Shown: one piece after another, positions 35,173-44,194 of the stretch
Numbering within the stretch: the first letter of the stretch is position 1
Layout: the number at the start of each line of letters is the position of its first letter
Assembly (NCBI GenBank): GCA_021232515.1
Contig: JAJPOQ010000140.1
Span: 1-64,000, forward strand
DNA from: Lentisphaeraceae bacterium
GTDB taxonomy: Bacteria > Verrucomicrobiota > Lentisphaeria > Lentisphaerales > Lentisphaeraceae
Direction of reading: 5' to 3'
DNA: 64,000 bases
Position numbers and translations under genes: made by a program
The notes under the pieces: model-generated
Seen by the model: the letters and a program-made list of their open reading frames with translations, nothing else
What the model was told of the DNA's origin: nothing
Database searches by the model: none

Positions 35173-35982
35173 TTACATTCTCCAAACAGTAAAAATCATA
35201 GTCATTAATGCATCTGACAGAACTATCAAAAATATTCCAGAAAGAACGGCGGATGTCGCTGCTCGCCCAACGCCCTGAGCATCTGGATTACTTTGTATAC
35301 CTCTTAAACAACCTACACCACCTATTAGTATAGAAAAGACTATGCATTTGATTAACCCTTCAATAACATCAGAAGGAAATAACACTAAAGCAGACCGGTC
35401 TAAGTAGACTTGCATCGGTAAATCAAGCTGGACAACACCAACAACCATGCCGCCAATAACACCAAAGAAGTCGCCAACAATTGTAAGCATTGGCATAACC
35501 AGGCATAGGGCGATGATTTTTGGGGTGATAAGAATCTTAGTGGGATTGATGCCCATAGTGACCATGGCGTCAATTTCTTCGTTGACTTTCATCGTGCCGA
35601 TTTCTGCTGCAAATGCAGAGCCGGCCCTTCCAGCACAAATAATGGCTACCATCATTGGTCCAAGTTCTCTTAAAATGGATAGTCCAACAAGATCTGCAAC
35701 AAAGATACTAGCGCCGAACTTTTGCATTTGAACCGCAGATTGGAAACCTAGGATAAGGCCCATGAGAAAACAGATAAGTGAGACTATCTGAAAAGCTTCG
35801 CGACCGCACATATCCATGTAATACAGGATTTCGCGCCAACGAGCTTTTTTAGGATTTTGAAGAGTATGCCAGAGGGCAGAGGTGACTTCACCAATAAACC
35901 AAAAAGTTTGAATACTTCTTTTCCAGAAGTTTTCAGTTGAACTTCCAGCTCGGATGAGTGCTTGGACTATTGGTGAAAGCAT
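35173..35982 (-). CDS. mlaE: MlaE-family lipid ABC transporter permease
   Basis: This 269-residue permease has five or six membrane helices. The MlaE signature runs through GLSILRELGPMMVAIICAGRAGSAFAAEIGTMKVNEEIDAMVTMGINP (about residues 103-150), with the ELGP and EIDAM motifs. It works with MlaD and an ATPase to move phospholipids. The gene stops directly before mlaD (adjacent codons) and starts three bases after the lipoprotein gene, so it is tightly packed in one operon. The MlaF-type ATPase is not encoded in this window. Confidence 0.94.
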   Translation of the reverse strand: MLSPIVQALIRAGSSTENFWKRSIQTFWFIGEVTSALWHTLQNPKKARWREILYYMDMCGREAFQIVSLICFLMGLILGFQSAVQMQKFGASIFVADLVGLSILRELGPMMVAIICAGRAGSAFAAEIGTMKVNEEIDAMVTMGINPTKILITPKIIALCLVMPMLTIVGDFFGVIGGMVVGVVQLDLPMQVYLDRSALVLFPSDVIEGLIKCIVFSILIGGVGCLRGIQSNPDAQGVGRAATSAVLSGIFLIVLSDALMTMIFTVWRM

Positions 35983-35985
35983 GAT

Positions 35986-36498
35986 TTACTTTAAGCTAGA
36001 AGCTTTTTGAGAGATATCTTCTATTAGCTCTTTTACAGACTTAGATATCTTTTCAATGTAATCAGCATTTGAGCCGTTTACCTTAAACGCTCTTTGAAAG
36101 TTCTCTCTCTGAAGATCTCTCCCGTCTTTTGAGATCCGATAAAGAACTTTGAATAAAGCAACCGAATTAAGCTTATCATACTCAATTTTGAGTATCTCAC
36201 CTTCTACAGTCAAATCATCTTTAGAAGGCTGAAAGCTTTGCTTTAAATGATGCGCTAACAGTAAGTCTGGAGCTTGTGCCCAACGAGAGTATTCATCTTT
36301 AATTAGACCATTTTTCGAGACTCTATAAACAAGCCTTTCATTATAAGGGCCTTCTATATCAAAAGAACCAACATTTAGTTCAGTAGCAACATTCTCATGT
36401 TGTCCAAAGTCATAGTACTTAATTGGCGTGTATTGGCGGTTGCCTATACAGCTAAAAAATGAGAGCGAGAGTAAAAAGAGTAATATATTTTTATACAT
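35986..36498 (-). CDS. ABC-type transport auxiliary lipoprotein (PqiC/YmbA-like)
   Basis: This 170-residue lipoprotein has lipobox FFSC with Cys17. The fold matches the PqiC/YmbA/DUF330 group: YTPIKYYDFGQ at the start, GSFDIEGPYNERLVYRVSKNG in the middle, and RWAQAPDLLLAHHL, which is typical of the family. It is thought to sit on the inner face of the outer membrane and to link the MCE channel to it. It heads the MCE operon. Confidence 0.8.
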   Translation of the reverse strand: MYKNILLFLLSLSFFSCIGNRQYTPIKYYDFGQHENVATELNVGSFDIEGPYNERLVYRVSKNGLIKDEYSRWAQAPDLLLAHHLKQSFQPSKDDLTVEGEILKIEYDKLNSVALFKVLYRISKDGRDLQRENFQRAFKVNGSNADYIEKISKSVKELIEDISQKASSLK

Positions 36499-36600
36499 GG
36501 TGACCTGTAGAGGAATGAGTTGCTTTCTATTTTATCTTAGTTCACTTTTAGGAGAATTACTTACTTAAGACAGTTTAAAACAAAGAAGATTTATGTATTT

Positions 36601-37968
36601 CTAAAGTTGTAAGTTTTTCATGATCTTATCGAGAATATGAGGCTTATATGAATGAAGGGCCCATTTTTCTTTATCGAGATTGATTTTAGAAAGAATTTTA
36701 ATCGCCTCTGAATGGGGAGAGTATTTCGAAGCTTCAATTTTAAATTGGACGTATGGAATAGCCCTAGATAACTCTAACCAGGCTTTTGAAGAAGGTGTCA
36801 AGATACAATCGAGAGCCAGTTTCGCATAATTGTTTCCAAGCTTTGAACTCTTTAGAAAAGCATCTTGAGCTTGAGATAGTTCTTGACGTTCAAGGAAAAT
36901 GACCGCCCAAAGGAAGTAATCATCTGAGTTTAAAGGTATTGCTTTAACCTCTTCTATAGTGTTAGCTAGATTCTCAAAAAAGTTCTTACTAGAGAAATAG
37001 TGTTTTTGCATAAACGCTTCAGAAATTTGTTGGTGGCTTTTCGTGGATATTAATTGCGTTATAAGCTTTTGAAATTCTTGATTGTTTTTAGCGACTGCTA
37101 TAGCTGACTCATTGTCAAAAATTGTACGAAGGTTTTGCGGGAAAATTAAAAGTGGCTTTTGAAGCCAAATAGCTTCAAGGCAAATTTGAGAGTTTCCTCG
37201 ATTGATTATTAAATCAGCACTTTTGAGAAGTTCGTGTATGCTGTGGTCTCCACCTAAAACTTTTGCACTGGGTATAATGTCAAGTATTTTTTCAGCTTCG
37301 ACTTCTATGTTTTCTCTTGGATGAAGTTTTATGATTATTTGGTGATCTTTAGATATATTTTTTAAGTTATCTAGAACCTTTTTTCTATGTTGCCATTTCT
37401 CAAAGCTATGTTTGATTTGGCTTTGAAGAGGCGAGGTTGCATAAAGGATCTTTTTAGTCTTGTTAGAGTTAAGTAGAGGCTCGCTTTGAAAGCTTTGGTA
37501 CTTACTTAATCCAACAGTTTCAAGGCTCTCAGCTTTTTGCCCACTTTGAATAAATCGTTTAGTTTCTTCTAGAGAAGCAGTTAAAAGTTTAGTGTGAGGT
37601 AAAGCATAAAAGTTTAATAGGTTATCGTTTAGAGAGAGCTGATTCCCTTCTTCAATTGCAATAACAGGGGTTGTGTTACTTGTGAAATGATAGACTAATC
37701 TTGCATTAAGTGGGTCGTCACCAGAGTATTTAACAACTACATCGTACTGTTGACTAAAAATCTCATTGAGGTCATTTGCAGAACTTGGCCTATAGATACT
37801 ATTCTTATAGAATTGACGGAGATATTTAGATAAATTATTTTCCTCAGGTCTATAGAGAGAAACATCTACCGCGTCCCAGTTTCCGCCTATATGTTTTTTT
37901 ATTTGTTCAAACTGAAGAACATTCCCAGAACAACCGGGGATAAAGAGATATTTTTTATTTGAACTCAA
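36601..37968 (-). CDS. GT-B-like glycosyltransferase with helical-repeat C-terminus
   Basis: This 455-residue protein resembles the capsule-type CMP/CDP-glycosyltransferases: a GT-B C-terminal half with DHQIIIKLHPREN (about residue 213) and SADLIINRGNSQICLEAIWLQKPLLIFPQ (about 251-279). A C-terminal region (about 350-455) forms TPR-like helical pairs, which may bind a partner protein or polymer. It is the last gene of the 21-gene minus-strand cluster, three bases after the TylF-type gene, and has no GxGxHT module. About 100 bases without a recognisable terminator separate it from the MCE operon. Confidence 0.7.
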   Translation of the reverse strand: MSSNKKYLFIPGCSGNVLQFEQIKKHIGGNWDAVDVSLYRPEENNLSKYLRQFYKNSIYRPSSANDLNEIFSQQYDVVVKYSGDDPLNARLVYHFTSNTTPVIAIEEGNQLSLNDNLLNFYALPHTKLLTASLEETKRFIQSGQKAESLETVGLSKYQSFQSEPLLNSNKTKKILYATSPLQSQIKHSFEKWQHRKKVLDNLKNISKDHQIIIKLHPRENIEVEAEKILDIIPSAKVLGGDHSIHELLKSADLIINRGNSQICLEAIWLQKPLLIFPQNLRTIFDNESAIAVAKNNQEFQKLITQLISTKSHQQISEAFMQKHYFSSKNFFENLANTIEEVKAIPLNSDDYFLWAVIFLERQELSQAQDAFLKSSKLGNNYAKLALDCILTPSSKAWLELSRAIPYVQFKIEASKYSPHSEAIKILSKINLDKEKWALHSYKPHILDKIMKNLQL

Positions 37969-37971
37969 GGA

Positions 37972-38994
37972 CTAGTTCTTTTTTAAAATAAGTTGATTAT
38001 TGAATTGATCGAAAATTTCAAAGTTATTGTTATTTTTCATAAATTCATTAATTGCTTTGGAGGCAAGACTGTCTAAGTCAGGGTAGTAATCATCTAGAGC
38101 AAGCAAGCCTCCTGTATTGATCCTTGGCCATAACCATTTTAGTGCTTCTACTGTTGGCTGATAATGGTCTACATCAAGAATAGCAAATGAAAACCTTGTG
38201 TTCTCAGATTCCACAAAACACTCAGGAATGAAGCCTGCATTAAGTGAATATGTGCTAGAGGGGATGTCTTTTTTACTGAGTATTTCTATAAAGGCTTCTA
38301 GACCACCAATATTAAACTTTCCTTTTGGGAACTCTCCATTATCCATATCTCCAGGTTCTGCCATACCTTCAAAGCTGTCAAATGCATGAGCATGTTTATT
38401 TTGACTCTTAGCAAGTTTTGCAATAAGAGAAAAAGAATCTCCTTTATAAACGCCTGTTTCAGAAAAGTCACCAGGAATATCTTTTACAAGATCAGCTAAC
38501 CTTTGAAGGTCACTGTGAAGCCACCGACCAGAAAGGTGGAATTCAGGTATTGGATGATCTTGAGTGTCTCTATATATACGGATGATTTGCTTTGTTGTTC
38601 CAAATGCTTCAGTCGCTTTTTTAAACATAGCATCTTCATAAGTATCAGAACTTATTATAAGTAAATCGAAGTCTGGTGTAAGCTCAGAAAAAGGTAAGAT
38701 AGGGATACTTGAAATTGATTTCCGAGTAGGGTTGTCATCTACAATAGAAATAATTCTCCCAAGTTCTTTTGGGTAAACTGCTAAAAGTTTTTCGGTATGT
38801 TTACCAGCGCCATAAATAACGGTCTTTTTCTCTTGATCGTTAAACTTTGCGGAGAGCTTTTTTAGTCTTTCAGCAAGTTGATATGATTCGAGAAGTGAGC
38901 CGTGGTTTAAATTATTAAACTTCAGAGCTTTTTTAATAAAGCAAAGCTCATTTTCTGTTTGTAAGAGCCTTTGCTGCCAGTAGGAGTTATTCAT
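37972..38994 (-). CDS. TylF-type O-methyltransferase with N-terminal GAGKHT module
   Basis: This 340-residue protein has two parts. The N-terminal part (about residues 57-141) is the Rossmann-like module shared with seven other cluster proteins: VIYGAGKHTEKLL, then IVDDNP, then LLIISSDTYEDAMF and a final IIRIYRD strand. The C-terminal part (about 160-340) is a TylF/MycF-type methyltransferase: GDFSETGVYKGDSF (SAM loop), AFDSFEGM, then ILDVDHYQPTVEALKWLWPRI and GGLLALDDYYPD with the metal-binding Asp. Such enzymes O-methylate sugars or hydroxyls. It is coupled with neighbours (13-base and 3-base gaps). Confidence 0.88.
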   Translation of the reverse strand: MNNSYWQQRLLQTENELCFIKKALKFNNLNHGSLLESYQLAERLKKLSAKFNDQEKKTVIYGAGKHTEKLLAVYPKELGRIISIVDDNPTRKSISSIPILPFSELTPDFDLLIISSDTYEDAMFKKATEAFGTTKQIIRIYRDTQDHPIPEFHLSGRWLHSDLQRLADLVKDIPGDFSETGVYKGDSFSLIAKLAKSQNKHAHAFDSFEGMAEPGDMDNGEFPKGKFNIGGLEAFIEILSKKDIPSSTYSLNAGFIPECFVESENTRFSFAILDVDHYQPTVEALKWLWPRINTGGLLALDDYYPDLDSLASKAINEFMKNNNNFEIFDQFNNQLILKKN

Positions 38995-39007
38995 AAATTA
39001 TCTCGAG

Positions 39008-40483
39008 TTATTTGAGTATATATGGGCCTGGAGGGAAGTCTTCATAGAGGAGACAAAGTTTTTTATTAAATAAATCTTTGGCCTTTTGAGTAAAGTCGGG
39101 ATTGTCGGTGTCAATAGAAAAGATGATTTTATCTAAGGAGTTGAGATCATAATTTTTTAATTCAAATACTTCTTCTGAAAGAATACTTTTAGTAGGATTA
39201 TCATCCAAATATACAACATTGTTTCTGTGTTCTTCTGAAATGAACGACTTCATCCATTTGGTGTGCTTTCCTGCAGGATAAATACCGACTTTATGATTGT
39301 TGCTAAGAATATTATTGACCATTTCACGTACATAAGCTTCAACAAAATGCACATATACATTGCCAGAAAAATCATAATTTAGGCTTTCTTGTAAGCTCTT
39401 GGGGGTTTCCCATGAACTTAAAAACTGGATAAGTTTTTTAATTTGCGATGTTAGTGAATGATTATCTAGAATGTATTTATTCATGGCAACGGTATTTTTA
39501 TTCATGATCTTGGGCGATTGATTTAAAAGAATAATTTGCTCAGCAAGTTTATTTAGATCACCACATGCAAAGTAACCACACTCCAATTCAGTTAGGATTT
39601 CTTCAGGGTTCACATCAAGACTAAGAATAGGTACTTGGGAGCTACCTGCTTGCAAGAAAGTATTTGGAAAACCTTCATAGCTGGAGGTGGATACATAACC
39701 AAGAGCTTTAGAGAAAAGCTTTGGAACTTCAGAAAAAGGAACAGACTCAATCAGAGTAACGTTTTTTGGCAGAGAGGTTTTGATTTCTTCTGAAACCGAA
39801 GGGATTTTAGGATTTAGAATCATTTTGAAATGAACTTCAGGAGCTGCTTGAGCTAATTTAATGAGAAGGTGAGGTCTCTTGGGTTCATGGTCGGCTCTAC
39901 CTATCCATAAAATGTAGTCAGCGTTGTTTGATTTTGAATACTTCTCTGTGTTTATCGGGTTTAAAAAGAGTTGTGAATCTCTTTTAAAATGCGTCTTAAG
40001 TTTCTTTTGTTGGAATGTGTTTTGAACAATAATTTTGTCCGCAAATTCTATGGAGTATCTTAGTGTTTTACCATTATCACCTTCAGAGCTGATGTATTGT
40101 TTACCGTTATTAAGCTCTGGTATTAACTCCGAATCGCTAGCTATACAAAGAAGAGTTCTTTTGTTTAATTTTTTTGCTTGAGCGATGATCTGAGAGCTCA
40201 TGTAATTAATGCCAAAAGAAATATAAAGGTCGGCATCTATCTGTTCTATGACAGGACTTCTATGAGGGGGCCTTTGAGTGTTATATGAATAAAGTGTAAG
40301 ACCGTGTGTCCATGTCTTTTGAACTTGCCCTTCATCTCTGACAACAAAAGATATGTCGAGCTCGGGTTGTTTCGCTAAGGCACAAGCGTAAGTAAACGAG
40401 CGAGTTTCGATGCCACCATACCTTGTCGGAGAAGTGGGTTCAAAAAGGCCATAGGCGTTGGGGACGACGAAACAAACTTTCAT
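39008..40483 (-). CDS. GT4-type glycosyltransferase with C-terminal PAGKHT module
   Basis: This 491-residue protein starts with a GT4-type N-terminal fold (KVCFVVPNAYGLFEPTSPTRYGGIETRSF) and a catalytic domain with SSYEGFPNTFLQAGSSQVPILSLDVNP (about residues 274-300), the E-x7-E-like nucleotide-sugar region. The C-terminus (about 398-491) is a module variant reading VGIYPAGKHTKWM, then VVYLDDNPTK, then IIFSIDTD and the tail LLYEDFPPGPY. Thus the extra module is at the opposite end from that in the methyltransferase at 37972. It is close kin of the 42707 gene, and both are in the same 21-gene run. Confidence 0.87.
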   Translation of the reverse strand: MKVCFVVPNAYGLFEPTSPTRYGGIETRSFTYACALAKQPELDISFVVRDEGQVQKTWTHGLTLYSYNTQRPPHRSPVIEQIDADLYISFGINYMSSQIIAQAKKLNKRTLLCIASDSELIPELNNGKQYISSEGDNGKTLRYSIEFADKIIVQNTFQQKKLKTHFKRDSQLFLNPINTEKYSKSNNADYILWIGRADHEPKRPHLLIKLAQAAPEVHFKMILNPKIPSVSEEIKTSLPKNVTLIESVPFSEVPKLFSKALGYVSTSSYEGFPNTFLQAGSSQVPILSLDVNPEEILTELECGYFACGDLNKLAEQIILLNQSPKIMNKNTVAMNKYILDNHSLTSQIKKLIQFLSSWETPKSLQESLNYDFSGNVYVHFVEAYVREMVNNILSNNHKVGIYPAGKHTKWMKSFISEEHRNNVVYLDDNPTKSILSEEVFELKNYDLNSLDKIIFSIDTDNPDFTQKAKDLFNKKLCLLYEDFPPGPYILK

Positions 40484-40504
40484 TTTATATCCGAGATTTC
40501 CAAT

Positions 40505-42703
40505 TTATTTCGCCGTGATATGAGGTCCGGGTGGGAGTCCCTCATAAAGAAAGTTAAGTTTCGACCCAAATAAGCTTTTTGCTCTTGACGTAAGTTTCGT
40601 TGATTGGATGTCACTTGAAAGTAAACATGTAGAGAAATTAATTTTTGGAATGTCTTTACTATGATAAAGCTTACAATGTTTCGGATACATTTCGCTGTCA
40701 GGATAATCATCAAATAAAATTAGCCGATCCATGGGAATCTCTCTTTGAAATTCTCTTAGAAGCCATCTCGTGTGTTGTCCAGCAGGAAATAGGGCAACTT
40801 TGTCATACTTTTGAAAGATAAATTTGAGCCTTTGTTTTATAAAAGCATAAACAAAATCTGTTTTGGTTGCTGAATGAGATGAATTATTTTGTTTCGTAGT
40901 AATAAATTTTTCAGAAGAAAATCTTTGAGGTGAAACGGTTTTATTTTGACGCATCCACTCATCTAAAAAAAGAAACGGCCAAAGTTTAGTACCAGAAGCT
41001 TTTTGAATATAATTTTTAAGTTTATCCTCATCAAAACATTCAAATAATGGAGAGTTAGATAATAAGTGGTCATTTACATATGTTTTGAAGTTTTTAGATT
41101 TAGAAAACCATATTTCTAATGGGACTCCAAAACCTTGTTTTTTTCTGTTTAGAAAATCTTTTGGGAAGTATTTTTCTAATATTTTCTTGAGCATTAACTT
41201 CCCATGCCACTTCCCTTTATTATCTTTTTTGAGGTGATATTTTTGAGGGATTTTTGCTGCTAGATTGACTACATTTAGATCAATAAAGGGAGTTCTCACT
41301 TCTAGGCTATGCATCATACTTGCGACATCTACTTTAGTAAGAATGTCATTTGGTAAGTAAGTCTTCAGGTCAAGGTGTTGAACCATACTTCCTAAACCAT
41401 ATGCAGTTACTTTCGAAAACTCATTTTGAAATACATGAGGAGTAAGGTCAGTGTTCACATTTAAGTTTGAATGCCAGATAGCCTTTCTTTCTTTTTCTGG
41501 CATTTTTTGAAGCGAGCCAGTTAACCACATATTTAACAAAGAATCACTTCCTGAGGTAAGCTTTTTTAGCCAGTTTGTATGAGAATGGTAACCTCCAAAT
41601 ATTTCATCGGCACCATCTCCAGAAAGAACCATAGGGACATGTTCAGAGGCGAGCTTTGAAACATAATAGGTTGGTATCGCCGAACTATCGGCAAATGGCT
41701 CTCCATAGTGACGAACTAATTCTGGTAGTAATTTCAGAGCATCCGGTTCAACGACTTGCTGCCAATGTTTAGCTTGGCAAACTCTGGCAGCTTCCTGGGC
41801 AAATGGAAGTTCATTGAAGCTTTCTTCGTTGAAACCAATGCTGAATGCATTTACCCTGCTTTCAAGGGTTTCTGACATGTAGGCCAAAATTCCACTTGAG
41901 TCGACGCCTCCTGAAAGGAAAGCTCCAAACTCAACATCGCTTCTCAAGTGTTTTTGAACAGAATCTCTTAATGTAGAATCAAGCTCTTCAAGCCATTCAT
42001 TTTCTGTAGGCCTATGGTCAGGACATATATCGTATTGCCAGTACTCTTTGATACTTAAATCTTTGCTATTTAGATCAAAGCTTAAAGTATGAGCTGGTGG
42101 AAGTTTGAAGACATTATTAAAAATAGTTAGAGGTGCTGCGATATAATGTAAGTTGAGGTACTGATCTAAAGCTTGAGTATTTACGATCCAATCGATATTA
42201 GGAATGTGACGAAGAGCTTGTAACTCAGACGAAAAAGCAAATGTGTTATTAGTACTGAGGTAATAAAGGGGTTTTATACCAAAATGATCTCGTGCAAGGA
42301 AAAGTTTTTCTCGCTCATTATCCAAGATAGAGAAAGCAAACATCCCTCGCAAATGATTGACACAATTTTCACCCCATTCTATGTATGATTTGAGGAGGAC
42401 TTCGGTATCTGAGTTGGATACAAAGCTGTGGCCTTTAGCTTTTAATTCTGAACGAAGCTCAAGGTAATTATAAATTTCGCCATTATAACTAAGGAGAATA
42501 TTTAGATCATTATCTTTAAAAGGTTGTTGCCCCCCAGTAGTATCAATAATAGTTAATCTTCTATGACCGATGCCAATATTTTTCTTAAGGTAAACACCTC
42601 TTTCATCAGGTCCCCGAGACTCTAGAGAGTCAGTCATAGTACTGATCAGACTTTCCTCGATAGGCTCGCCGCCTTTATTTATAATTCCTGCTATACCGCA
42701 CAT
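40505..42703 (-). CDS. AsnB-type amidotransferase with C-terminal PAGQHT module
   Basis: This 732-residue protein is an asparagine-synthase-like glutamine amidotransferase. The N-terminal class II glutaminase starts MCGIAGI with the Cys nucleophile at position 2. The synthase domain carries the pyrophosphate loop LSGGVDSSG (about residue 264) and a VPMVLSGDGADEIFGGYHSH segment. Family length is usually about 620-650. The extra approximately 98 residues (635-732) are the shared module, reading VALFPAGQHTRWL, LILFDDYPD, CLLSSD and the tail FLYEGLPPGP. It probably amidates a sugar acid or acyl group on the glycan; the substrate is not known. The module ties it to the glycosyltransferases on either side. 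Confidence 0.9.
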   Translation of the reverse strand: MCGIAGIINKGGEPIEESLISTMTDSLESRGPDERGVYLKKNIGIGHRRLTIIDTTGGQQPFKDNDLNILLSYNGEIYNYLELRSELKAKGHSFVSNSDTEVLLKSYIEWGENCVNHLRGMFAFSILDNEREKLFLARDHFGIKPLYYLSTNNTFAFSSELQALRHIPNIDWIVNTQALDQYLNLHYIAAPLTIFNNVFKLPPAHTLSFDLNSKDLSIKEYWQYDICPDHRPTENEWLEELDSTLRDSVQKHLRSDVEFGAFLSGGVDSSGILAYMSETLESRVNAFSIGFNEESFNELPFAQEAARVCQAKHWQQVVEPDALKLLPELVRHYGEPFADSSAIPTYYVSKLASEHVPMVLSGDGADEIFGGYHSHTNWLKKLTSGSDSLLNMWLTGSLQKMPEKERKAIWHSNLNVNTDLTPHVFQNEFSKVTAYGLGSMVQHLDLKTYLPNDILTKVDVASMMHSLEVRTPFIDLNVVNLAAKIPQKYHLKKDNKGKWHGKLMLKKILEKYFPKDFLNRKKQGFGVPLEIWFSKSKNFKTYVNDHLLSNSPLFECFDEDKLKNYIQKASGTKLWPFLFLDEWMRQNKTVSPQRFSSEKFITTKQNNSSHSATKTDFVYAFIKQRLKFIFQKYDKVALFPAGQHTRWLLREFQREIPMDRLILFDDYPDSEMYPKHCKLYHSKDIPKINFSTCLLSSDIQSTKLTSRAKSLFGSKLNFLYEGLPPGPHITAK

Positions 42704-42706
42704 TTT

Positions 42707-44194
42707 TCAATAAACTCTGTAAGGTCCATTAGGTAAATTTTCATAGAGATATACCGGTTGTTTTTTGAGTAACTTAATTCCTTTTTTGATTAACGTCTCG
42801 TTATTTACATCTGACGAATAAACCCATGTATCTATATCGAGTGCTTTCAAATCACTTGGGCTCTTAATAGGGACTCCTAAGAGTTCTTTCATTTGCAGCT
42901 TTTCATCAATTAGAATAATTTTATTAAGAATATCTTTTGCAGATGACTGTTTTAAAAAATTAATTAGCCAACGTGTATGTTTTCCTGTGGGGAAAAAAGC
43001 AAGTGATTCATGTTTGGTGCTTAAATACTTTAATCTTTGTATTATGAATTGTTCAGCGAGCTCTTCTTGTAAGTTATTGAATTCAAACTGGAGTGAGTGA
43101 GCTGTAGTTTTCTCATTATTGGAGATTACAGGGATTAATTTCTTGAAAATGACCGAATGGTTGTGATTTTCTTTAACATATTTTAGGCAGTTTTGAGATA
43201 TGCTTTTATAAAGTTTTTTATTTTGTAATAGTTCATTTAGATGTAAGACTAATTTCTTTAAATCACTCTGAGCAAAGAAGCCGCAATTATGCTTAGTTAA
43301 AATCTGATTCGGGTTGACCGATAGTGAAATTATCGGTTTCCCTTTACACGCGGCTTCAAGGAAAACATTTGGGAAACCTTCATTTGCAGAGGTTGATAAG
43401 AAAAGACTGCAGTTGCTAAACAGCTTGGTCATTTCAGAATGAGGAAGGTGTTCAACGATGCTTAAGTTGTTAGGTTTCTGATTAAATATATCCTCAAATA
43501 TTTTGTTATCTGATCGATTCATGACCATAATAAATTTATAAGAAGGACATGCTTTAGCGACCTCTAAACATAATTGGGGACGTTTTACATGTGAGTCAGA
43601 GCGGCCAACCCATAGTATATAATTTTGACTTCCCTCATTTTCAAGATGAATTTGAGGCGCTGGGTTTGGAAGAAGAGTTGAGGTACGATTAAAAATACTA
43701 AGAAGTTGCTCTTTCTGGCTTTCAGATTGGCAGATTATGTGGGTAGCAGCTTTTAAACAGAATAAACAGTTTTTATGGCTTACACCGATTTCATTGGAAG
43801 ATTTAGTATTATTTAGATATGCAGCATTTAAATCACTTTCTTGAGTCAGGAAAAGAACACTTTTCTTATTCTTTTTAGAGCAATATTCTATTATTCCCGC
43901 ACTTATGTTTTTGACTCCAAAAGTAAAGTATATATTTGCATCAATACCTTGAAGAGTCGGGTAGCTTTTAAGCCCGGGTCTCTGTGCGATAAATGGTTTA
44001 AGGATTATTCCCTCTTTAGTAATACTTTCTTTTTGACCTTCGTCATGTAGAAGAAAAGTAACTTGGCAGTCAGTTTTGTTAGCCAAGATCTTAGCAAGTA
44101 GGTAGGCTCTTGTTTCCATGCCACCATGTTTTTGTGTTGAGTCTGCATCGAAAAGAGGGCCGGCACTTGGGCATACTATAGCAATTTTATACAT
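42707..44194 (-). CDS. GT4-type glycosyltransferase with C-terminal PTGKHT module
   Basis: This 495-residue paralogue of the 39008 protein begins KIAIVCPSAGPLF with a KHGGMETRAY segment. The catalytic half has ILWVGRSDSHVKRPQLCLEVA and STSANEGFPNVFLEAACKGKPIISLSVNP (about residues 263-291). The C-terminal module (397-495) reads LAFFPTGKHTRWLINFL, IILIDEK, VYSSD and ends YLYENLPNGPYRVY. The glycine before the GKHT is preceded by Thr instead of Ala. It overlaps the upstream gene by eight bases and is three bases from the AsnB gene downstream. Confidence 0.86.
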   Translation of the reverse strand: MYKIAIVCPSAGPLFDADSTQKHGGMETRAYLLAKILANKTDCQVTFLLHDEGQKESITKEGIILKPFIAQRPGLKSYPTLQGIDANIYFTFGVKNISAGIIEYCSKKNKKSVLFLTQESDLNAAYLNNTKSSNEIGVSHKNCLFCLKAATHIICQSESQKEQLLSIFNRTSTLLPNPAPQIHLENEGSQNYILWVGRSDSHVKRPQLCLEVAKACPSYKFIMVMNRSDNKIFEDIFNQKPNNLSIVEHLPHSEMTKLFSNCSLFLSTSANEGFPNVFLEAACKGKPIISLSVNPNQILTKHNCGFFAQSDLKKLVLHLNELLQNKKLYKSISQNCLKYVKENHNHSVIFKKLIPVISNNEKTTAHSLQFEFNNLQEELAEQFIIQRLKYLSTKHESLAFFPTGKHTRWLINFLKQSSAKDILNKIILIDEKLQMKELLGVPIKSPSDLKALDIDTWVYSSDVNNETLIKKGIKLLKKQPVYLYENLPNGPYRVY

